The notes beneath the pieces are model-generated. The model worked only from the letters and a program-made list of their open reading frames with translations, ran no database searches and was not told the origin of the DNA. A stretch of 64,000 nt of DNA from Weeksella virosa DSM 16922 (GTDB lineage Bacteria; Bacteroidota; Bacteroidia; Flavobacteriales; Weeksellaceae), in NCBI RefSeq assembly GCF_000189415.1, contig NC_015144.1, positions 873,501-937,500 of the forward strand. Direction: 5' to 3'. Numbering within the stretch: position 1 is the first letter of the stretch; each line of letters opens with the position of its first letter. The translations under genes and the position numbers were made by a program. This document shows, piece by piece, positions 53,201-61,450 of the stretch.

Positions 53201-53494
53201 ATGCGTTTACAAATAGTCACTCCAGAATATGTGGTTTTTGATGCTGAAGTAGATGTGGTTACTGTACCAGGGAAAGATGGTGAATTCCAGATCATGAAAG
53301 ACCACGCTCCTATTGTTGCTACTCTAGGTGAAGGAACTATAAAAATAAAAGTACATTCGGATACGTTTAAAGATTTTGACAATGCTTCGGGGAAAGTATA
53401 CAATTCTCCTGCAGATCAACATACGTATTTGTTCGATATCAAAGGAGGAATCCTAGAGATGAATAACAACTTTATCTCTGTATTAGCAAGCTAA
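53201..53494 (+). CDS. atpC: ATP synthase F1 epsilon subunit
   Basis: 97 aa: the N-terminal beta-sandwich only (MRLQIVTPEYVVFDAEVDVV, VPGKDGEFQIMKDHAPIVAT, YLFDIKGGILEMNNNFISVL). The C-terminal helical hairpin of longer epsilon subunits is absent, normal for this phylum. It lies 78 bp after atpD and is followed by a strong terminator. Confidence 0.93.
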   Translation: MRLQIVTPEYVVFDAEVDVVTVPGKDGEFQIMKDHAPIVATLGEGTIKIKVHSDTFKDFDNASGKVYNSPADQHTYLFDIKGGILEMNNNFISVLAS

Positions 53495-53520
53495 AACCCT
53501 TGTTAATTTATCTAACAAAA

Positions 53521-53557
53521 AACACCGACTAAAAGATATTTAGTCGGTGTTTTTTTA
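53521..53557 (+). terminator. atpDC terminator
   Basis: AACACCGACTAAA pairs perfectly with TTTAGTCGGTGTT around a 5-base loop, followed by a T-run. Confidence 0.9.
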
Positions 53558-53656
53558 TCCACCCACGCCTCTTACATAAAAATATAATCGATTGGATATG
53601 CTTTTAGTTTCGCAAATGTATACACCTAAAATACTCAGAATCCTCATCTATACAAA

Positions 53657-53687
53657 AAAACCACTTTAACAAAAGTAAAGTGGTTTT
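53657..53687 (-). terminator. prs-rplY terminator
   Basis: A 12-bp stem AAAACCACTTTA/TAAAGTGGTTTT with a 7-base loop and, on the minus strand, a following T-run. It lies 23 bases after the rplY stop. Confidence 0.85.
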
Positions 53688-53709
53688 ATGATAATAGAAA
53701 CGAAAAATC

Positions 53710-54330
53710 TTATCCTTCTGCTCCTTCTTCTTTAGGTGCATCAGTAGCCCCTTCTTCCTCATCTTCATCGTCATCTGCAACTGCATTACGAGAAGTTCTG
53801 ATTGCTACAACTACTGAATTATCTGGGTGTGCAAATGTGTATTTATCGTTTTTCAATGATTCTACATATTTCTTAGCACCGATTCGCATTGATGTAATAT
53901 CAATAACAACTTCGTCTGGTAAATTTGCTGGGATAGCTCTTACTTTCAGTTTACGCATATTGAAGCGTAAAACACCACCCGCAACAACACCACGCGCACG
54001 ACCTACCAAACGTACAGGAACTTCGATAGTAATTTCTTTGTCGTCTTTTAATTGGTAAAAATCAGCATGCAAGATACGGTCAGTTACTGGGTGAAACTGA
54101 ATGTCTTGCAAAATGGCATGTACTTTAGTTCCGTCATTGAGCTCAACATTTACAGTGTGTGCTTCTGGGGTATAAACCAAGCCTTTGAATGCTTTTTCAT
54201 CAGCAGCAAAGTGAATTGTTTCCTGACCTCCATAAACAACACAAGGTACTTGTTCAGCATTACGTAAGGCACGAGTAGCAACTTTACCTACGCTTTCTCT
54301 TTTTACACCTTGGATTGTAATTGATTTCAT
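53710..54330 (-). CDS. rplY: 50S ribosomal protein L25/general stress protein Ctc
   Basis: Binds 5S rRNA. The N-terminal L25 domain is [38 protein letters not shown] and [16 protein letters not shown]. The C-terminal TL5-type beta domain includes [20 protein letters not shown], followed by a Glu/Asp-rich acidic tail. At 206 aa it is the long Ctc form. It follows prs by 39 bp, a common pairing. Confidence 0.95.
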   Translation of the reverse strand: MKSITIQGVKRESVGKVATRALRNAEQVPCVVYGGQETIHFAADEKAFKGLVYTPEAHTVNVELNDGTKVHAILQDIQFHPVTDRILHADFYQLKDDKEITIEVPVRLVGRARGVVAGGVLRFNMRKLKVRAIPANLPDEVVIDITSMRIGAKKYVESLKNDKYTFAHPDNSVVVAIRTSRNAVADDDEDEEEGATDAPKEEGAEG

Positions 54331-54369
54331 AATATATAATAAATAATTAAAGTTTCTTTATCGAATCAA

Positions 54370-55305
54370 TTAGATTATAAATTTAGAACTAATTGATTTA
54401 TTGCTATGTACCATGTGCATCACATCGGCAAAAAGCGGTGCGCAAGATAACACTTTTATTTTAGATACAGAATTATTTTTTAATGGAATCGAATCGGTTA
54501 CGGCAATTTCTGCCAATTGAGAGTTATTCAGACGCTCATACGCTTGCCCAGATAAAACAGGATGCGTTGCAATCGCTCGGACAGATAGGGCTCCTTTTTC
54601 CATTATTAAATCAGCAGCTTTGCAGAGTGTTCCTGCTGTGTCTATCATATCATCCACTAAAACTACATTCTTCCCTACTACATCTCCTATCAGCATCATA
54701 TTTTCTACTTGGTTAGCAACTTTACGCTCTTTGTGGCAAATTACAATATCTGCATTGAAGTGTTTTGCATAATTCTGCGCTCTTTTTGCTCCTCCCATAT
54801 CCGGAGATGCGATCGTGAGATTATCCAAATTCAGCCCACTTATGTAATCTACAAATAAGGTTGATGCATATAAGTGATCTACGGGTATCTCGAAAAAACC
54901 TTGAATTTGATCTGCGTGCAAATCCATCGTCATCACACGTGTCGCACCGGCAGCCTGTAACATTTTCGCCACTAATTTTGCTCCAATAGGTACACGAGGT
55001 GCATCTTTTCTATCTTGTCGCGCATATCCGTAATAGGGTATTACTACAGTAATGTTTTTGGCCGAAGCTCTTTTTGCAGCATCACACATTAATAATAACT
55101 CCATCAAATTATCACTCGGCTGAAAAGTTGAACCAATTAAGAATACGCGAGCTCCACGAATCGATTGTTCGAATGCTGGTTGATATTCACCGTCACTAAA
55201 TTCAACAACTTTTAGTTTTCCTAATTCTTGCCCATAATATTCTGCAATGCGCACGGCTAAATGTTGCGATCCACGAGTGGTAAAAAGAAATGCTGATTGT
55301 TCCAT
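54370..55305 (-). CDS. prs: Ribose-phosphate pyrophosphokinase
   Basis: Makes PRPP from ribose-5-phosphate and ATP. Recognised segments are FSDGEYQPAFEQSIRGARVF, IPYYGYARQDRKDAPRVPIG, the metal-binding MTMDLHADQIQGFFEIPVDH and the PRPP loop NVVLVDDMIDTAGTLCKAA. At 311 aa it is normal. The promoter element TAAATTTG is at 55339-55332. Confidence 0.96.
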   Translation of the reverse strand: MEQSAFLFTTRGSQHLAVRIAEYYGQELGKLKVVEFSDGEYQPAFEQSIRGARVFLIGSTFQPSDNLMELLLMCDAAKRASAKNITVVIPYYGYARQDRKDAPRVPIGAKLVAKMLQAAGATRVMTMDLHADQIQGFFEIPVDHLYASTLFVDYISGLNLDNLTIASPDMGGAKRAQNYAKHFNADIVICHKERKVANQVENMMLIGDVVGKNVVLVDDMIDTAGTLCKAADLIMEKGALSVRAIATHPVLSGQAYERLNNSQLAEIAVTDSIPLKNNSVSKIKVLSCAPLFADVMHMVHSNKSISSKFII

Positions 55306-55331
55306 TTTTGTTTCGTTTGTTTTTTTCTATG

Positions 55332-55339
55332 CAAATTTA
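55332..55339 (-). promoter_or_regulatory. -7 promoter element of prs-rplY
   Basis: TAAATTTG on the minus strand, 26 bases before the prs ATG. Confidence 0.5.
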
Positions 55340-55481
55340 CTTTAAAGGATTTTTCCTTACCAATTTATTTTGATAATTATTTTGGCACAACCTTTGCAAT
55401 ATTTACAAAAGCATTAAGAAAAATGTTGTTTTTTTTAACACTCTCAATTATAATGCTTCAAAACACATTAGTAAATTTGCA

Positions 55482-55489
55482 TAAATAAT
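55482..55489 (+). promoter_or_regulatory. -7 promoter element of the OmpA-family gene
   Basis: TAAATTTG, 26 bases before the ATG at 55516, with an AT-rich leader typical of strongly expressed outer-membrane protein genes. Confidence 0.55.
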
Positions 55490-55515
55490 TAATTAATAAT
55501 ATAAATACGAAATCT

Positions 55516-56826
55516 ATGAAAAAAGTAGTTTTATCATTAACACTACTCTTTGGATTGTTTACAACTTCATATGCTCAAGAGGATAATAACTCTGTTTATG
55601 TTGTTGAGGAAGGAGTAAATAATTTTAACAACCCATTGAATTATAACAAATGGTCTATCGAGTTCCAAGGAGGGGCTAACAAAGCAACAACGCCTTTTAC
55701 TGATGGCTATTTTAATGAAACCCCAAGTTTTTACAATGCAAACTTTGGTATTCGCTATATGTTCAACCCTAAGTTTGGTTTGAAATTATCTGGTGGATAC
55801 GACCGTCTAAAAGAAGGTAAAAACTCAAAACGCTTCCGTTCTAATTTTTACCGTGTAGACTTATCTGGTGTTGCAAACTTAGGTAGAATAATGAATTTTG
55901 AGACTTGGACAAATACTTTCGGACTATTGGGTCATGCAGGTGTTGGTTACGGTTTCATGAACAACGATGCTACAAAAGGAGACACTTCTGGTTTATTAGA
56001 TGATCAAGACGAAATGGGTCTTGTATCTTTTGGGTTAACTCCTCAGATGAAATTATCTAACCGTGTTGTGCTTACAGGAGATTTATCTTATACCAAAACT
56101 ATTCGTCAAAACACTGCATGGGATGGTCAATCATCTGATGCACACGCAAGAAGAGGTTTTGATGGAACACTATGGAATGCGACCTTAGGTCTTACATTCT
56201 ACTTAGGTAAAAATGATATCCACGCTGACTGGGTAGCCGACGATACTTCTTTATTAGCTAACCGCGTTTCTGCAATCGAAGAAATGTTGAAAGATAGCGA
56301 TGGGGATGGTGTTGCAGATTACTTAGATCTAGAACCAAACTCTGCACCAGGTGCTGTAGTAGATACAAGAGGACGCACAATTGACCATAACGGTAACGGT
56401 ATTCCAGATGACATCGAAGAATACATCAAAAATAACCAAGGTAGCAATACAACAACCGTATTGGCAGACTCTGATTTGTTAGAACAATTGATCAATTCTG
56501 GTATTATCAATGTTTATTTTGACTATAACGTAGATCAACCATACGAAGCTTCTGTAGGAGGAATCAAATTCGTATCAGAATACTTGAAACGCAATCCAAA
56601 CGTACAAATGGACGTAATCGGATATGCAGACCCTGTAGGATCTGACGGATTCAATAAAAACTTATCGCAAAGACGTGCAGAAAACGTTAAACGTATCTTG
56701 GTACAACAAGGTGCCAATGCAAATAACTTAAACGTTGTAGCAATGGGTGAAGATAAATCTTTCCAAAACTCAACTGTTTCTGCTCATCAATTAGCAAGAC
56801 GCGTAATCTTTAAAATTAAAAAGTAA
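55516..56826 (+). CDS. OmpA-family outer-membrane protein with calcium-binding-type repeat
   Basis: 436 aa. Signal peptide MKKVVLSLTLLFGLFTTSYA. An N-terminal outer-membrane beta-barrel-like domain (about 30-255) includes FGIRYMFNPKFGLKLSGGYD. One or two thrombospondin type-3-like Asp repeats follow (KDSDGDGVADYLDLEP, DHNGNGIPDD). The C-terminal OmpA peptidoglycan-binding domain (about 325-436) has VYFDYNVDQPYEASVG and NKNLSQRRAENVKRILVQQG. It probably ties the outer membrane to the cell wall and is likely to be abundant. Confidence 0.9.
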   Translation: MKKVVLSLTLLFGLFTTSYAQEDNNSVYVVEEGVNNFNNPLNYNKWSIEFQGGANKATTPFTDGYFNETPSFYNANFGIRYMFNPKFGLKLSGGYDRLKEGKNSKRFRSNFYRVDLSGVANLGRIMNFETWTNTFGLLGHAGVGYGFMNNDATKGDTSGLLDDQDEMGLVSFGLTPQMKLSNRVVLTGDLSYTKTIRQNTAWDGQSSDAHARRGFDGTLWNATLGLTFYLGKNDIHADWVADDTSLLANRVSAIEEMLKDSDGDGVADYLDLEPNSAPGAVVDTRGRTIDHNGNGIPDDIEEYIKNNQGSNTTTVLADSDLLEQLINSGIINVYFDYNVDQPYEASVGGIKFVSEYLKRNPNVQMDVIGYADPVGSDGFNKNLSQRRAENVKRILVQQGANANNLNVVAMGEDKSFQNSTVSAHQLARRVIFKIKK

Positions 56827-56853
56827 TTTTTTAGAATAACCTCAATAAAAAAA

Positions 56854-56880
56854 CCACATCAATTTGATGTGGTTTTTTTT
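56854..56880 (+). terminator. Terminator of the OmpA-family gene
   Basis: CCACATCA pairs with TGATGTGG around ATT, flanked by A- and T-runs (T8 after the stem). Confidence 0.85.
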
Positions 56881-56903
56881 GTTCTACTTACTTATCAAAT
56901 AAA

Positions 56904-56931
56904 AAAGAGTGCCTTTTTACAAGCACTCTTT
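56904..56931 (-). terminator. gltX terminator
   Basis: AAAGAGTGC/GCACTCTTT stem with a 10-base loop; on the minus strand it is followed by TTTTT. It lies 33 bases after the gltX stop. Confidence 0.8.
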
Positions 56932-56963
56932 CTATTATATTTCTTTCTGCTATCGACAGACTA

Positions 56964-58472
56964 TTATGCCGTGAACCGAAGAAGATTCTCTATTCTAGCT
57001 AGAGTTTCGTCTTTACCTAGCACTTCCATAATCACCGGCACATCAGGCCCTTGTAGTGCACCAACCAATGCCAAACGCAATGGCATTCCAATTTTACCAA
57101 AACCTATTTCTTGAGTACTCACAAAATCCTGCATCGCCGCATGCAAAGAAGTTTCATCAAAATTGGTGCTTTGTAAAACATTTTTAAAACTTTCTAAAAT
57201 CGATTTCGAATCCTCTTTCCAAGCTTTTTTCAATGCTTTTTCATCATAACTAGTAGGGGTTTTGAAAAAGAACAATCCTTGCTCTACAATTTCATGAACA
57301 AAATTTGCACGGTTTTTCAGCAAATTAATTACTTTTATTTTCAACTCATCGGTAACCGAAAAAGAATGTTTTGCTAATACAGCATCGAACATTGGCAATA
57401 ACTCTTCAGCAGATTTTTGCTGAATGTATTGATGATTAAACCAAACCGTTTTATCTGGCGAAAATCTTGCTCCTGATTTTGATACTTTTTCTAGCGTAAA
57501 AAGACTTACTAATTCTTCAAGAGAAAAAATCTCTTGATCAGTCCCAGGATTCCAACCCAACAAAGCCAACATATTAACAACAGCCTCGGGCAAATAACCT
57601 TCTTCTCGATAGCCTTTTGCAACACCCTCGGTTGTTTTCCACTCTAGCGGAAAAACCGGAAATCCATGTTTATCTCCATCGCGCTTGCTCAACTTTCCTT
57701 TACCTTCTGGCTTCAAAATCAAGGGTAAATGTGCAAAACGAGGTGTTTCCCAACCAAAAGCTTTGTACAGCAATTGGTGCAAAGCCATCGATGGCAACCA
57801 TTCCTCACCACGTATTACGTGTGTAATTTTCATCAGATGATCATCTACTATATTGGCTAAATGGTATGTTGGCATTCCATCAGATTTGTACAAAACCTTG
57901 TCATCAAGTGTCGATGAGGCGATATGGATTTTACCACGGATCATATCATCCAATAGAATATTCTCATGAGGCTCTATCTTGAATCGAACGGTGTACGGTT
58001 CACCTGTCGCTAATTTTTCTTTCAATTCCTCTTCGCTCAATCCAAGAGAGTTATTCAATTTATCTCGGGTAGACCAATTGTATATAAAAGGTGACTTTGA
58101 TTCTTCTCCTTTTGCACGCAAAGCATCTAATTCTTCGGCCGTATCGAATGCATAATAGGCTTTTCCATTTGCCAAAAGTTCATGGATATATTGGGTATAA
58201 ATTTCTTTTCGTTCGGATTGAATATAAGGACCATATTCACCCCCAAAACCAACACCTTCATCCGGTAATAAATTCAACCATTTCAAGGATTCGATTATGT
58301 ATTCTTCTGCACCTTCTACAAATCGTGCTTGATCAGTATCTTCTATTCGTAAAATAAATTTACCTTGATGATGCTTGGCAAATAAATAATTAAATAAGGC
58401 GGTTCTTACCCCTCCGATATGCAAAGGCCCGGTCGGACTTGGTGCAAAACGAACACGAACTTCTTTTGTCAT
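56964..58472 (-). CDS. gltX: Glutamyl-tRNA synthetase
   Basis: Class I synthetase. HIGH motif APSPTGPLHIGGVRTALFNY; FILRIEDTDQARFVEGAEEY; KMSKS-equivalent KGKLSKRDGD; C-terminal helical anticodon-binding domain (LLKNRANFVHEIVEQGLFFF onward). At 502 aa it is normal. Both GlnRS and GluRS are encoded here, so glutaminylation can be direct. Promoter element TAATTTTG at 58497-58490. Confidence 0.96.
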   Translation of the reverse strand: MTKEVRVRFAPSPTGPLHIGGVRTALFNYLFAKHHQGKFILRIEDTDQARFVEGAEEYIIESLKWLNLLPDEGVGFGGEYGPYIQSERKEIYTQYIHELLANGKAYYAFDTAEELDALRAKGEESKSPFIYNWSTRDKLNNSLGLSEEELKEKLATGEPYTVRFKIEPHENILLDDMIRGKIHIASSTLDDKVLYKSDGMPTYHLANIVDDHLMKITHVIRGEEWLPSMALHQLLYKAFGWETPRFAHLPLILKPEGKGKLSKRDGDKHGFPVFPLEWKTTEGVAKGYREEGYLPEAVVNMLALLGWNPGTDQEIFSLEELVSLFTLEKVSKSGARFSPDKTVWFNHQYIQQKSAEELLPMFDAVLAKHSFSVTDELKIKVINLLKNRANFVHEIVEQGLFFFKTPTSYDEKALKKAWKEDSKSILESFKNVLQSTNFDETSLHAAMQDFVSTQEIGFGKIGMPLRLALVGALQGPDVPVIMEVLGKDETLARIENLLRFTA

Positions 58473-58489
58473 AATTTACTAAATTTTCA

Positions 58490-58497
58490 CAAAATTA
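58490..58497 (-). promoter_or_regulatory. -7 promoter element of gltX
   Basis: TAATTTTG on the minus strand, 17 bases before the gltX ATG. Confidence 0.5.
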
Positions 58498-58587
58498 AAA
58501 CTTATCAGCAGATTTTGACCAGATTTGAAGTTTATTTTGAACAGCCAAAAAAAATATTGTACTTTTCTAGTCTAAAACCAAGAAGAA

Positions 58588-59451
58588 ATGAAACTTTATA
58601 GCATAGAAACCGGAAATTTTAAATTAGATGGCGGTGCGATGTTTGGTATCGTACCAAAATCTATCTGGAATAAAACCAATCCTGCCGACGAACGAAACAT
58701 GATAGAATTAGCCATGCGATGTCTTCTGATTGAAGATGGCGATCGGCTGATTTTGATTGACACCGGAATTGGAAACAAACAAGACGATAAATTTTTTGGT
58801 TATTATTATTTGTACGGTGAACAAAACCTAGACACTTCCCTTGCAAAACATGGATTTCATAGAGATGACATCACCGACGTTTTCCTTACACACCTCCATT
58901 TCGATCATTGTGGTGGCGCAATACAATGGAACAAAACCAAAACCCTATTAGAACCATCTTTTAAAAATGCAAAATTTTGGTCAAATGACAGTCATTGGGA
59001 TTGGGCAGTAAACCCAAATCCGAGAGAAAAAGCATCGTTCCTCAAAGAAAACATTCTACCAATACAAGAAAGTGGACAATTAAATTTTATCGATCTACCT
59101 CAGAACACCAACCGAATACATAATTCTCCATTAGGTTTTGATATTCTTTTTGTCGATGGACATACCGAAAAACAAATGCTACCGATCATTACCTATAAAG
59201 GTAAAAAAATCGTATATGTTGCCGATCTTATCCCGACCGTAGGACACATTCCTCTGATCTACGTTATTGGTTTTGATACACGACCATTATTAACAGTAGA
59301 AGAAAAAGGAAAGTTTCTGAACGAAGCCGTCGAACAAGAATATTATCTATTTTTCGAACACGATCCCTATCACGAGCTAGCTACTCTTCAACAAACAGAA
59401 AAAGGAGTTCGACTGAAAGATACCTTTGGATTTGATGAAATTTTCCGATAA
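58588..59451 (+). CDS. Metallo-beta-lactamase-fold hydrolase (lactonase-like)
   Basis: 287 aa, cytoplasmic, single domain. The zinc site motif is THLHFDHCGGA (HxHxDH), preceded by LILIDTGIGNK. A later His is in VDGHTEKQM, an Asp in YVADLIPTVGHIP, and a last His in FFEHDPYHE. The plan matches the AhlD/AiiA-like group, but the substrate cannot be told from sequence. It has its own short intergenic region after the divergent gltX. Confidence 0.85.
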   Translation: MKLYSIETGNFKLDGGAMFGIVPKSIWNKTNPADERNMIELAMRCLLIEDGDRLILIDTGIGNKQDDKFFGYYYLYGEQNLDTSLAKHGFHRDDITDVFLTHLHFDHCGGAIQWNKTKTLLEPSFKNAKFWSNDSHWDWAVNPNPREKASFLKENILPIQESGQLNFIDLPQNTNRIHNSPLGFDILFVDGHTEKQMLPIITYKGKKIVYVADLIPTVGHIPLIYVIGFDTRPLLTVEEKGKFLNEAVEQEYYLFFEHDPYHELATLQQTEKGVRLKDTFGFDEIFR

Positions 59452-59499
59452 AAATACGATACCATAAAAACTTACTCATCACGGCGTACAAAAAATGCT

Positions 59500-59507
59500 T
59501 ACCTTTG
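59500..59507 (+). promoter_or_regulatory. -7 promoter element of the ricT-gldH-PBP1A operon
   Basis: TACCTTTG, 31 bases before the ricT ATG. Confidence 0.55.
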
Positions 59508-59538
59508 TATGTCATTATAACAAAAAAAGAAAGGTCAT

Positions 59539-61002
59539 ATGGGATGTGGATCATGCGGAACCAAAAATGGCCTCCCGAAAGGGTGTAACAATAATGGAGC
59601 TTGTGGCGTAGACGGTTGTGGAAAACTAACCGTTTTTGATTGGTTGAGCAATATGCAATTACCAAATGGTCAGAAGCCGTTTGAATTTGTTGAAATTCGA
59701 TTCAAAAACGATCGAAAATTATATTATAAGAACGAAAACAACTTATCTCTTAGCATCGGCGATGTCGTTGCAGTAGAAGGTAATCCTGGTCACGATATCG
59801 GGGTTGTTACACTAACCGGAGAGCTGGTTCGAATACAAATGAAAAAAAAGCACCTATCTGTAGAAACAGAAGATGCGAAAAAAATATACAGAAAAGCCAA
59901 CCAAAAAGATTTAGAGACTTGGCATTTATACCGCGAAAAAGAAACTCAGACCATGATAGATTCGCGTATAATAGCAAATAATCTTGGTCTAGAAATGAAG
60001 ATTTGCGATGTAGAATACCAAGGAGATGGCAGCAAAGTAACCTTCTATTACACCGCAGAAGGCAGAGTCGACTTTCGTCAACTGATCAAAGAATATGCAA
60101 GCAGATTCGGTGTACGAATAGAAATGAAACAAATTGGATACCGACAAGAAGCAGCTAAAATTGGTGGTATTGGCTCTTGCGGACGAGAATTATGCTGTTC
60201 TACATGGTTGACAGACTTCCGATCTGTTAGCACAGCTGCTGCTCGATACCAGCAACTATCCATCAACTCACAAAAACTAGCTGGACAATGTGGGAAACTA
60301 AAATGCTGTTTAAATTTTGAGCTCGACACTTATCTAGATGCACTAACCGATATTCCTACCATAGACACTAAACTGCTTACTGTAAATGGTTTAGCAAACT
60401 GTGTAAAAGTAGATGTTTTCAAACGAGTAATGTGGTTTTCGTACGATACAGGAAGTGTTTTGTGGTACCGATTCCCAGTAGAAGATGTAAAAGAATTTAT
60501 TCGATTAAATAAAGAAAATCAGAAAATAGATTCTTTGGAGGAATTGTCTAAAAACATCATGGAAACTAAACCGGTATTTACAGATGTGATAGAGGAAGAC
60601 TCATTGGAACGTTTTGATCGTAAGAACAAAAGTCAGAACAAACGAAATCGCCAAAATAGGCAAAGAAACAGCAAAGAATCGAACCCAAAACAGTCGACGC
60701 AATCAACACGCCAGAGAAAACCTCAGAACCGTACTGCGACATCAGGCAAACAGCAAGTACCTTCTACCCCGTCTAAACCGGAAGAAGAAAACAAAACGTT
60801 GCACAAACAGCGAAGACGCAAGCCAGTTCCTGTAAAAAACAAAACAGAACAAAGAACCAATCCCATCAAAAAACAAGACGTACAGCCTACCAAGAAAAAC
60901 ACACATCAAGGGCAGAACACTGTACAACACGGGAAACAAGAGCAAAAATCAAAACCTAAAAAAAGATACAATCGTGGGCCACAAAACCGTAAAAAAGATT
61001 AG
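59539..61002 (+). CDS. ricT: RicT/YaaT-type PSP1-domain protein
   Basis: 487 aa. A Cys-rich N-terminus (MGCGSCGTKNGLPKGC, CGVDGCG) precedes the PSP1/YaaT core (about 30-300), which includes GGIGSCGRELCCSTWL and GQCGKLKCCLNFEL, the cysteines that hold Fe-S clusters in Ric proteins. The C-terminal 130 residues are very basic, Lys/Gln/Asn-rich and probably disordered. In Bacillus RicT belongs to the Ric complex affecting RNA maturation; in Bacteroidetes the role is unknown. gldH overlaps its end by 29 bp. Confidence 0.88.
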   Translation: MGCGSCGTKNGLPKGCNNNGACGVDGCGKLTVFDWLSNMQLPNGQKPFEFVEIRFKNDRKLYYKNENNLSLSIGDVVAVEGNPGHDIGVVTLTGELVRIQMKKKHLSVETEDAKKIYRKANQKDLETWHLYREKETQTMIDSRIIANNLGLEMKICDVEYQGDGSKVTFYYTAEGRVDFRQLIKEYASRFGVRIEMKQIGYRQEAAKIGGIGSCGRELCCSTWLTDFRSVSTAAARYQQLSINSQKLAGQCGKLKCCLNFELDTYLDALTDIPTIDTKLLTVNGLANCVKVDVFKRVMWFSYDTGSVLWYRFPVEDVKEFIRLNKENQKIDSLEELSKNIMETKPVFTDVIEEDSLERFDRKNKSQNKRNRQNRQRNSKESNPKQSTQSTRQRKPQNRTATSGKQQVPSTPSKPEEENKTLHKQRRRKPVPVKNKTEQRTNPIKKQDVQPTKKNTHQGQNTVQHGKQEQKSKPKKRYNRGPQNRKKD

Positions 61003-61450
61003 TTTTACTTTTTTGTTAGTTTTGATTTTCTTTAGTTGCGAATCGAAACATTACTACCAAGAAAACCAAGACCTAAGTGCTGGTTGGGCAAAAGATAGTA
61101 TAAAGGAATTTTCTTTTCATGTAAAAGATTCTGTAGACATACATGCTAATTTGGCATTTCTCTTGAGAAACAAGACCGATTATGCATATAGTAATTTGTA
61201 TCTTTTTACGACGATAAAAGATCCAAAAGGGCATGAAATGACAGACACATTGCAATATTATATTGCCATTCCCGATGGAAGTTGGATTGGGAAAGGCATA
61301 CAAGCAAAAGAGCAATTACTTATTTTACGTGAAAACTTACCTCTGAAAGATACAGGAGTTTATAAAATACAGGTAAAACAAGGTATGCGTACCAATATTT
61401 TAAAAGGTCTTAAAGATATTAGCTTAATTGTTGATAAAACGAATAATTGA
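60974..61450 (+). CDS. gldH: Gliding-motility lipoprotein GldH
   Basis: 158 aa. A GTG start at 60974 is required: the lipoprotein signal (KKISFTFLLVLIFFSC) has no upstream ATG in frame. The mature region has KDSVDIHANLAFLLRNKTDY, PDGSWIGKGIQ and GVYKIQVKQGMR, matching GldH. It is needed for gliding and T9SS-linked functions in Flavobacterium. The start lies inside ricT, and the TGA overlaps the next ATG by one base. Confidence 0.88.
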   Translation: MGHKTVKKISFTFLLVLIFFSCESKHYYQENQDLSAGWAKDSIKEFSFHVKDSVDIHANLAFLLRNKTDYAYSNLYLFTTIKDPKGHEMTDTLQYYIAIPDGSWIGKGIQAKEQLLILRENLPLKDTGVYKIQVKQGMRTNILKGLKDISLIVDKTNN